Part shown: positions 10,879 to 16,427 of the stretch, one piece after another | Position numbering within the stretch: position 1 is the stretch's first letter | Layout: the number at the start of each line of letters is the position of its first letter | Source of the DNA: a virus | Reading direction: 5' to 3' (one strand) | Length of the DNA stretch: 23,381 bases | IMG/VR virus record: IMGVR_UViG_3300013094_000285 | Span: 1-23,381 of that record | The notes under the pieces: model-generated | The model's input: only the letters and a program-made list of their open reading frames with translations | The model's database searches: none | What the model was told of the DNA's origin: nothing | Program-made: the position numbers and the translations under genes

Positions 10879-11169
10879 TTAAGCCTTTACAAAGCGAATA
10901 GATTGAACAATGCTCTTAGTTGTATGAGCACTGATTAGTTGATAGCTGGGTTGAAACTTCTCCGCAATAGTTTTCCAGTCGGTAATTTCACGATCAGAAT
11001 CGATAACCTTTACATTGAAAACGAAGCCGCCAAAATCTCCAGCTCCTTCGGCTTTGATCTTTGCCTTCATAGTGTCTAATTGCTTAGTTAAGCGTTTAAT
11101 CTCTTGATCTAATGCACCAGCTTCGTCAATGAATGCAGCGAGATTAGGTGTGAGTTGAATGGTTGTCAT
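10879..11169 (-). CDS. 96-aa coiled-coil phage hypothetical protein
   Basis: The product begins MTTIQLTPNLAAFIDEAGAL and forms a coiled coil from about residue 15 to 42 (ALDQEIKRLTKQLDTMKAKI). It then has a beta-rich end: FGGFVFNVKVIDSDREITDW, KTIAEKFQPSYQLISAHTTK. I recall this arrangement, coiled coil followed by F.A.V....R.TVDWKAIAEKL.PS.QLI.AHT, from early proteins of many phages. Their function is not established. A TAGGAG-type site is upstream (AGGAGCAATTCAAA). Confidence 0.7.
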   Translation of the reverse strand: MTTIQLTPNLAAFIDEAGALDQEIKRLTKQLDTMKAKIKAEGAGDFGGFVFNVKVIDSDREITDWKTIAEKFQPSYQLISAHTTKSIVQSIRFVKA

Positions 11170-11195
11170 TTTGAATTGCTCCTAAAATTTGACGT

Positions 11196-11390
11196 TTAAA
11201 TTAGATCGATCACTAAACCGTTATCATCTGAAGTAATACTAATTACATTAGAAGATACAAGAATATCAATTGCTGCAATAAATCCAGATTTAGAAATATT
11301 CAATTGATTTTCAGACCATGCTGCAACACTAAAAAAACTACATGGTGCAGAAGCTTCAATATGTGTGCGAATAAAATCTAAGTTTTCCAT
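11196..11390 (-). CDS. 64-aa hypothetical protein, first gene of accessory operon
   Basis: The ATG at 11388-11390 has AGGGG ten bases upstream, so the longer frame reaching 11447 is unlikely. The product (MENLDFIRTHIEASAPCSFF, then SVAAWSENQLNISKSGFIAA) looks like a small winged-helix or two-helix unit, with a beta-type end ISITSDDNGLVIDLI. It is the promoter-proximal gene, about 155 bases from an excellent leftward promoter. Regulatory function is possible but unproven. Confidence 0.6.
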   Translation of the reverse strand: MENLDFIRTHIEASAPCSFFSVAAWSENQLNISKSGFIAAIDILVSSNVISITSDDNGLVIDLI

Positions 11391-11546
11391 GTTGATAACC
11401 CCTATTTTTTGCATCTGCCAAAATTGGCATTGCTTTATATGTTGCACGAAGTATGCCAGTTAATAAACCTTAGTTTATGAAACCTAAGGACAACACAATT
11501 ACAATCTACAGCATTACATTAATTGTCCGTATTGGTGCAAAGTATA

Positions 11547-11574
11547 ATTATACTTATCTATAACAGTGCATCAA
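11547..11574 (-). promoter_or_regulatory. Strong leftward promoter of GP88 operon
   Basis: On the - strand TTGATG (11569-11574) and a perfect TATAAT (11547-11552) are separated by 16 bases. The -10 is embedded in the 14-bp palindrome AGTATAATTATACT (11541-11554), so a second TATAAT faces right. A repressor could bind the palindrome. Transcription would begin near 11540 and leave a leader of about 150 bases before the first gene. Confidence 0.65.
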
Positions 11575-11593
11575 GCACAATATAGGTGCAAGC

Positions 11594-11630
11594 TGTGGAT
11601 ACTGTGCATAACTATTGTCGTTGTGTATAA
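11594..11630. promoter_or_regulatory. Cluster of DnaA-box-like sites
   Basis: Three nonamers on the same strand, TGTGGATAC (11594-11602), TGTGCATAA (11603-11611) and TGTGTATAA (11622-11630), each differ by one base from the DnaA-box consensus TGTGGATAA. Two are directly adjacent. AT-rich sequence lies to the left (11460-11580). The arrangement suits an origin used with host DnaA, which fits a phage window with no polymerase. The sites may instead belong to an unknown regulator. Confidence 0.5.
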
Positions 11631-11965
11631 CTATCTTGATTAGTTGATAGATTCAAGTTATCGAGAGCCGCGCAAAAAGAAAAGAGAAAACCCCTAGGTC
11701 TATCCATGCCTTAATAGTCAATCAGATAGGAGAGATACAAGAGAGTAGAGAGACAAACCAGCGCATTTCCCTAGTTTATTAAACCAGCCTGAAACCCGCA
11801 TAAAACCTAGAAGCCCCTAAATCAGCTATTGCGAATAGCTAAGGGATAGACATAAGGGAAGATAAGAATAGTTAGCTTCGCTCTTCGCTTCGCTCCAGCT
11901 CAAAACTAATAAAACCATACCTCGCCCCTGAAGACTATTCCAGCGTGCGTTAATCGCGCAACAAA

Positions 11966-11995
11966 CAGTACACTGATGATCAGTACACTGATGAT
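11966..11995. repeat. Tandem 15-bp direct repeat
   Basis: CAGTACACTGATGAT occurs twice in perfect tandem at 11966-11980 and 11981-11995. It lies between the DnaA-box cluster and the late promoter. Iteron-like protein binding or a duplication by slippage are both possible. Confidence 0.7.
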
Positions 11996-12107
11996 TTATG
12001 GCATGGCCTAGAGATTCGCTGGGCATCTATTCGGCACGATACCCCTAGGGGGTAGGGCTGGGTTAGGTACTGCGGAGAGGGGGGCCCACTCACCCATTCC
12101 CAAATTT

Positions 12108-12138
12108 TTTACAAAAACTTTTCTAACCTGCGTATAAT
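12108..12138 (+). promoter_or_regulatory. Candidate late-operon promoter
   Basis: A perfect TATAAT lies at 12133-12138. Upstream, TTTACA (12108-12113) is a possible -35 with a long 19-base spacer, preceded by an A/T-rich run. An activator may compensate for the spacing. Transcription would start near 12145, immediately before the structured leader. Confidence 0.5.
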
Positions 12139-12151
12139 AAACATACACGCA

Positions 12152-12274
12152 TGAGGATTAAATTGTCGGTCTAATCCGAACTGGATAAACATAACCAGAG
12201 TCCTCAGCCGTGTTGGTGAATAACCCGAGATAAGAGTGCCAAGGTTGATGCACGGATTGGCAGTGCCACCAACA
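12152..12274 (+). ncRNA. Candidate structured 5' leader RNA (two domains)
   Basis: Domain 1: TGAGGATT (12152-12159) pairs with AGTCCTCA (12199-12206), with one wobble pair. It encloses TCGG/CCGA (12166-12169, 12176-12179) and CTGG/CCAG (12181-12184, 12195-12198), and so forms a three-way junction. Domain 2: TGTTGGTG (12211-12218) pairs perfectly with CACCAACA (12267-12274) and encloses TGCCAA (12237-12242) with TTGGCA (12257-12262). The leader starts just after a TATAAT and ends about 10 bases before the ribosome site of the first late gene. I could not assign a known riboswitch class. No T-run follows, so any control would be of translation or processing. Confidence 0.5.
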
Positions 12275-12294
12275 ATCTAATTGAAAGGAATAGT

Positions 12295-12855
12295 ATGGAA
12301 TGGACATTGGCACATCCTCTGCATGACGTAGAGGACATAGTGAGTTTGGCTGACATGAACTATGGGTCAGAGATAGACGGGATATTGAAGAGGGATCGCA
12401 ATGTTTTCCGGCATCGGGTTACAGTTGCGACTACCGAGCAGATCTTTAATAAGTCCCGAGAGTTCATTGCAGTGTGTAGACAAGAACAAGAAATTCCTTT
12501 GGTAAATCTCCAAGGCGATATTGTTGGACGAACTACTGATTACAAGCTCCTTGGGTTTTGCTGGTTTGATCGGGGTGGTTATACAACCTACTCTAATGAA
12601 GAGATCAGCAATGCAAAATTTCACCACATTGATCTTTCTCTTAGTCCTCGCACTCGGGTTCGTCTTGTTAATGAGATGATTGACCAACATATCCTATGGG
12701 CGCATACTTACGGGATACCTATTATTTGCTCAACTTCCATCAGGGCGGAGCATAATGGGTTTATAAAGATTCACCAAAAGCGTGGGTTCACAGTGAATGG
12801 CTCCTATGCTTGGATTCGTACAGAAGAGGCAATGAAGTGTTTGACCAACCAATAA
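12295..12855 (+). CDS. GNAT-like acetyltransferase fold protein
   Basis: The 186-residue product follows GAAAGGA. The sequence has the layout of a degenerate GNAT fold: central strand LGFCWFDRGGYTTYSNEEIS, then KFHHIDLSLSPRTRVRLVNE, a helix (MIDQHILWAHTYGIPIICST) and an end with GFIKIHQKRGFTVNGSYAWI. The HQKRGFTVNGSYAWIR tail corresponds to the strand 6-7 region of acetyltransferases. Similar genes open the structural module of many marine and freshwater podoviruses, where the target is unknown. It is the first late gene, behind the structured leader. It overlaps the next gene by 19 bases. Confidence 0.7.
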   Translation: MEWTLAHPLHDVEDIVSLADMNYGSEIDGILKRDRNVFRHRVTVATTEQIFNKSREFIAVCRQEQEIPLVNLQGDIVGRTTDYKLLGFCWFDRGGYTTYSNEEISNAKFHHIDLSLSPRTRVRLVNEMIDQHILWAHTYGIPIICSTSIRAEHNGFIKIHQKRGFTVNGSYAWIRTEEAMKCLTNQ

Positions 12856-13316
12856 GACCTGAGGGTTCTGACGTCTCTGACGAAAAAAAGAAAGAGATAG
12901 CTCGTGCCGCTTATAGGGCTAAAAAGGCTGAAAAAAAAGCCCTTGCTATCGCAAGTGGGGAAAGACAACCTCGTGGTGGTTTTGCTGAAGGGGTTATAAC
13001 TAATCCTAAAGGCCGTCCTAAATCCATTGTTAACCGTGTCACTGAATACGGGGCTTTGTTCAATAAGCTGAATGAAGAACGGGTGTCCAAAGGGTTAGCT
13101 CCTTTGAAGACTGCTATGGAAGTCTTGATTGATGCCATGCAATCTGATGAACTAGATATTAAAGATAAGGCTAGAATTGCCGACAAGTTAGCTCCTTTTG
13201 AGTCTTCACGAGCACCTGTCATTTCTATCGAGCACGTTCAAAACGTATCCCGAGAAGAGGAGACAGACGCTGATGAGGCTTTGGATGACTTCATTGAATC
13301 GCTAAGGAAGGTATGA
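12837..13316 (+). CDS. DUF5681-like protein, candidate small terminase subunit
   Basis: I take the GTG at 12837, with AAGAGG seven bases upstream; a TTG nine codons earlier is the alternative. The 159-residue product has a basic Lys/Arg-rich start (KKKEIARAAYRAKKAEKKAL), a NPKGRPKSIVNR motif (about residue 56-67) typical of DUF5681-type phage proteins, then helices with TAMEVLIDAMQSDELDIKDK and RIADKLAPFESSRAP. It ends with an acidic tail. Position near terL and DNA-binding features make it a candidate small terminase, but the 62-aa gene directly before terL competes for that role. Confidence 0.6.
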   Translation: MFDQPIRPEGSDVSDEKKKEIARAAYRAKKAEKKALAIASGERQPRGGFAEGVITNPKGRPKSIVNRVTEYGALFNKLNEERVSKGLAPLKTAMEVLIDAMQSDELDIKDKARIADKLAPFESSRAPVISIEHVQNVSREEETDADEALDDFIESLRKV

Positions 13317-13317
13317 T

Positions 13318-13470
13318 ATGCCCTTGAAAAAGTCTAAATCCGAAAAAGCTTTTGGTTCCAACGTCAAGAAGGAAATGGAAGCTGGTAAACCTCAAAAGCA
13401 AGCTGTTGCGATTGCCTACGCAGTCAAACGGGATGCTGATGACAAACGCAAACCGAAAGGCAAAAAATGA
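13318..13470 (+). CDS. 50-aa basic protein of DUF6496-like type
   Basis: The ATG at 13318 follows AAGGAAGG and comes two bases after the preceding stop. The product is very basic (MPLKKSKSEKAFGSNVKKEM) with the conserved segment EAGKPQKQAVAIAYAVKRDA. I recognise this GKPQKQAVAIA pattern from a widespread short phage protein (DUF6496-like) of unknown function found near head genes. The stop overlaps the next start (ATGA). Confidence 0.7.
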   Translation: MPLKKSKSEKAFGSNVKKEMEAGKPQKQAVAIAYAVKRDADDKRKPKGKK

Positions 13471-13775
13471 GCGCTTATACATCTGGCAACAAAGCTCCCA
13501 CACTGGAGCGTCAACATGCCGTTAAAGCTGGCAACGTCAATGGTGCTAAACCATCGCACAAGGGTGGTGCTACTGATCAGCCTAAAGCTAAGGGTTCGAC
13601 TGCTTATGGCGCAGGCCATGTTGCTGGTCCTAAAGTTGCAGCTAATGGCGGCAAAGAATCTGGCGTTACTTCTGGTCGTGGTCAAAAAGTGACTGTGCAT
13701 TACGGTACAGGCAACTACGAAGTTAAAAAGTCACAAGCTTACATGGCTGGTGGCGACAAATTTGAACGTAAGTGA
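13467..13775 (+). CDS. 102-aa Gly/Lys-rich hypothetical protein
   Basis: The product is rich in Gly, Ala, Lys and Thr and probably largely disordered for the first 70 residues, with SGNKAPTLERQHAVKAGNVN and later KSTA-like and GGKESG stretches. The C-terminus (KVTVHYGTGNYEVKKSQAYM) is more ordered. It starts inside the preceding stop behind AAAGGC. Such flexible basic proteins occur in virion modules as internal or assembly proteins. No family is recognised. Confidence 0.6.
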   Translation: MSAYTSGNKAPTLERQHAVKAGNVNGAKPSHKGGATDQPKAKGSTAYGAGHVAGPKVAANGGKESGVTSGRGQKVTVHYGTGNYEVKKSQAYMAGGDKFERK

Positions 13776-13782
13776 GATAACC

Positions 13783-14007
13783 ATGTCCTACGGCAAAATC
13801 ATCAGTGGCGGCAAACAGATGTCTAAAGGCTTGACCAAAGGCATCAACGACAAACTGTCTACCTTCAGCGAAGGACATGAACGTTCAGCAAAGATTGCTG
13901 GCGCTGTTCGTGAAGCATTTGTGGGTCGCTCATTGTCTGACATGCAGACTAATGACATTCACCAACGTGGCAAATTCAAAACTGTCAAATCCCCCAAAAA
14001 CGTTTAA
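13783..14007 (+). CDS. 74-aa basic hypothetical protein
   Basis: I start at the ATG at 13783 after the preceding TGA; the longer frame from 13750 lies inside the previous gene. The product (MSYGKIISGGKQMSKGLTKG, later HERSAKIAGAVREAFVGRSL) is basic and helical, with GGKQMSKG and SDMQTNDIHQRGKF. No known domain is seen. It lies in a series of small genes leading to the terminase and is probably part of the virion or packaging module. Confidence 0.55.
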   Translation: MSYGKIISGGKQMSKGLTKGINDKLSTFSEGHERSAKIAGAVREAFVGRSLSDMQTNDIHQRGKFKTVKSPKNV

Positions 14008-14016
14008 AGGAAAAGT

Positions 14017-14658
14017 ATGGCAACGTATGACATTGAAGCCTTAAAGGCAGACTTACCCACGGCTAAAGAACTGTCTCAGTTCGTTTACGACAAGACTGGC
14101 ATTGCGCTTGATCTTGTTGGCAAACCAAAAGAAGATCAGTACTTGGCTGCTAAGAATGCTCTTGAAGGCAAAAAAATTCCATCAGAATTCTTGACTGATG
14201 AAAACCCTTACGTGGAAAAGAGAGACTTGGTTCCTGAAGACCCAATGCCTTCCGTCCCTCCCCGTGAAGCTGGCTTGCTGGATCCTGAAGCAATGGTTCA
14301 TCACTTTGGTGCTACCAACATGCCTCATCCTTTGGATCCACAGTCTGATCGCAAAGTTCACATTACCTTCCGCAAGTATGAAGATGGTTCATTGACTTTT
14401 GAAGTTGTTGGCCCATTGGAAAAACAAGCTAAGGGTTCACGTTTGAACAAATACGGTCAAGTGCAGCCCGAAAAATACACATGGCTTGATCCCCGTACTG
14501 GTGAACGTCTAATGCGTAAAGCTGATGGCTCGTTTACCAAAGAAGGCCGTGGTATGTATGCGTATTGTGTTGGTGAAAAAGGCGGCGGTATTTGGCCTTT
14601 GATTGACAAAGAAGCTGTACGTATTTCTGAGAAAAACATCGCCAACCCTTGGGCTTAA
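14017..14658 (+). CDS. 213-aa conserved late protein
   Basis: The product has a good AAAGGA site. The N-terminal 60 residues look helical (MATYDIEALKADLPTAKELS, then DKTGIALDLVGKPKEDQYLA), resembling a small DNA-binding or SAP-like unit. A proline-rich linker (EDPMPSVPPREAG) follows. The rest is beta-rich: KVHITFRKYEDGSLTFEVVG, and GQVQPEKYTWLDPRTGERLM. I have seen similar proteins upstream of terL in environmental podoviruses, without a name. A structural or packaging role is inferred only from position. Confidence 0.6.
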   Translation: MATYDIEALKADLPTAKELSQFVYDKTGIALDLVGKPKEDQYLAAKNALEGKKIPSEFLTDENPYVEKRDLVPEDPMPSVPPREAGLLDPEAMVHHFGATNMPHPLDPQSDRKVHITFRKYEDGSLTFEVVGPLEKQAKGSRLNKYGQVQPEKYTWLDPRTGERLMRKADGSFTKEGRGMYAYCVGEKGGGIWPLIDKEAVRISEKNIANPWA

Positions 14659-14847
14659 ATGGAAGATTTTTCTGCAAAATTTCAGCAGAAACTTTCAGGC
14701 CAAGCCGAAGTCTGTGCTCGTAAAACCCTTGAATGGTTACAAAAAGACCTTCAGGGGGATAAGCAACTGACTCCGGCTGACGTCTATTACCTGTCGAAAG
14801 CTGCTGATGTCTTGCTGACGATCAGGGACGACTATGGCAAAAAGTGA
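14659..14847 (+). CDS. 62-aa protein, alternative small-terminase candidate
   Basis: The ATG directly follows the TAA of the preceding gene (TAAATG), and the end overlaps terL by 14 bases. The product is helical and charged (MEDFSAKFQQKLSGQAEVCA, then KTLEWLQKDLQGDKQLTPAD and VYYLSKAADVLLTIRDDYGKK). Coupling to terL suggests a packaging accessory or small terminase, although it is shorter than most known small subunits. No helix-turn-helix is clear. Confidence 0.6.
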   Translation: MEDFSAKFQQKLSGQAEVCARKTLEWLQKDLQGDKQLTPADVYYLSKAADVLLTIRDDYGKK

Positions 14848-16426
14848 AGCATCTGATTACATCCAGCCGATCTACAAAGATCGTGCTTTAAAACACCTCG
14901 TCAAACTTGCTGGTGGCAAACGTGCCGTCAAAGAACTTGATGCTGAACAACTCCGCAAAATGAAAGTTGCCAGAGACAAGATTGCAACTGATATGCAGTT
15001 CAATCAGCTCAAATGGTTCCGTCCTTTTGAATACCAAAAGAAATTCTTTGAGACTGGCGCTCATTTTGCTCGTCGTGGCATGATTGCTGCCAACCGTGCT
15101 GGCAAAACCATTGCGTCTACTTATGAAACTGCCTATCACCTGACTGGCAGATACCCTGATTGGTGGAAAGGCAAGCGCTGGGACAAGCCAATCATTGCTA
15201 TGGCGGCTGGTGAATCATGGGAACAGGTGGCTAAGACCTTGCAATCCAAGTTGTTGGGTTGCGACGACATCAAGCAAACGTATAAACTAGGGACAGGATC
15301 AATCCCCAAGGAATACATTGATGAAAAATCATACCGATCTGATGGGCAAAACGTGCTTAGTATCGAGATCTGGCACGTTACTGGGGGAAAGTCCAAGCTT
15401 TACTTCTCCAACTACACGCAGCAAGTACGTCACCTCCAAGGGTTCGAGCTTGATTTGGTTGTCCTTGATGAACAGCCACCAGATGAAACTTTTTCAGAAC
15501 TTGTTGTGCGTACAGCGGCTAGAAATGGACAGGTTATCTGCTCATTTACCCCACTCAAAGGGTTGTCAGGACTCGTCCGAAAATTCTGGGATCAAATAGA
15601 AGGCTATTCTCATGTGCGTGTAACGTGGGATGACATTCCTTACGAGAACGAATGGGGCGAAGTATTCTTTTCCAAGCAAGAGCGTGAACAACTTTCACGA
15701 GACTTTATGCCTTGGGAGCGTGAATGCCGCATAAACGGTATTCCTTTGGTGGGCAAAGGCGTTGTTTTCCCAATGCTGACGTGGCCTACCTACAAATCCA
15801 TTGACAAAGACCTGCTCAACAATGAAAAACTTGAGCGATTGATTAGTTTTGATTTGGGAATTAAGAATGACCCGACGATTATCTCGTTCCTATTTAGAGA
15901 CCCTGTTGAAGAAAAGATTTACCTTCACAGGCAAATCAAAATCCCTTCTGGCGAGACGCCTGACGAATACGTACATTATTTACTTGATCGAGAGTCCCGA
16001 GGGGTTCCAATTGCGCTCCCACATGATGCTGGTTTGGCGGGACGATATACGCTTACTGAGCAGTCAGTTAGGGAAGTTTTTGAAGACTCCTACGGCCTTA
16101 ACTGCATTCCGGGCGCGATTCTTAACCCGCCAAACGACCAAGGCAAAGTAACAAACCATAAAGCGTATGGAATCAATATAATGCGCCTAGGCATGGAACG
16201 TGGAACCTTCTTGATTAACGAATCTTGCACGGAATTCCTTGATGAAGCTAGAAATTATGCGATTGATGACAATGGCAGATTCACAGACCCTGATGACTGC
16301 ATTGACTCAGCCCGTATTGGCGTTCTAGCATTGATTCAAGGCCACGGAGAAGCTATGGTGAGCCGAGCCAATATGTTGGCAACAAAACGATTTGCCCCGT
16401 TGTCGGGTAAGTATCAGAGGATTTAA
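14834..16426 (+). CDS. terL: Terminase large subunit
   Basis: The 530-residue product is the DNA-packaging motor. The ATPase half has a Walker A motif AANRAGKT at about 85-92 and a Walker B LDLVVLDE at 206-213 with the catalytic Glu213. A coupling motif is probably SFTPLKG near 237. The nuclease half begins LISFDLGIKNDPTIISFLF, whose Asp340 is the first metal ligand, and ends with DPDDCIDSARIG, whose Asp cluster (485-491) supplies the last. Length is normal for the family. The start overlaps the 62-aa gene and an AGGG lies upstream. The enzyme cleaves concatemers and fills the prohead through the portal encoded next. Confidence 0.93.
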   Translation: MAKSEASDYIQPIYKDRALKHLVKLAGGKRAVKELDAEQLRKMKVARDKIATDMQFNQLKWFRPFEYQKKFFETGAHFARRGMIAANRAGKTIASTYETAYHLTGRYPDWWKGKRWDKPIIAMAAGESWEQVAKTLQSKLLGCDDIKQTYKLGTGSIPKEYIDEKSYRSDGQNVLSIEIWHVTGGKSKLYFSNYTQQVRHLQGFELDLVVLDEQPPDETFSELVVRTAARNGQVICSFTPLKGLSGLVRKFWDQIEGYSHVRVTWDDIPYENEWGEVFFSKQEREQLSRDFMPWERECRINGIPLVGKGVVFPMLTWPTYKSIDKDLLNNEKLERLISFDLGIKNDPTIISFLFRDPVEEKIYLHRQIKIPSGETPDEYVHYLLDRESRGVPIALPHDAGLAGRYTLTEQSVREVFEDSYGLNCIPGAILNPPNDQGKVTNHKAYGINIMRLGMERGTFLINESCTEFLDEARNYAIDDNGRFTDPDDCIDSARIGVLALIQGHGEAMVSRANMLATKRFAPLSGKYQRI

Positions 16427-16427
16427 T

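Larger units (their letters stand above)
11391..12294. other. 900-bp non-coding regulatory and possible origin region
   Basis: No convincing gene is found on either strand. From left to right it holds an inverted repeat CCTTAG/CTAAGG (11468-11489), a perfect 14-bp palindrome containing a promoter -10, three DnaA-box-like sites, an inverted repeat AGCTATT-GCG-AATAGCT (11824-11840), a tandem 15-bp repeat, a CCCCTAGGGG palindrome (12042-12051), a rightward promoter and a structured leader. It separates leftward from rightward genes, where replication origins and late promoters are often found. Confidence 0.6.

Noticed and set aside
11826-12026. 66-codon ORF on the - strand in the non-coding hub
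   Set aside because: Runs through the 15-bp tandem repeat and an inverted repeat, has no good ribosome site, and its sequence (repeated HQCT) reflects the repeats only.
12042-12051. CCCCTAGGGG palindrome as a cohesive-end or terminase site
   Set aside because: A 10-bp palindrome alone is weak evidence and no flanking terminase-type repeats or end signals are visible.
12139-12290. tRNA or cobalamin-type riboswitch in the leader
   Set aside because: No acceptor stem with a T-loop motif for a tRNA, and no B12-box GCCACTG in the right orientation.
13707-13730. Second LexA-like box (CTGT...ACAG) in the Gly/Lys-rich gene
   Set aside because: The spacing is ten bases instead of eight and it lies within a coding region.
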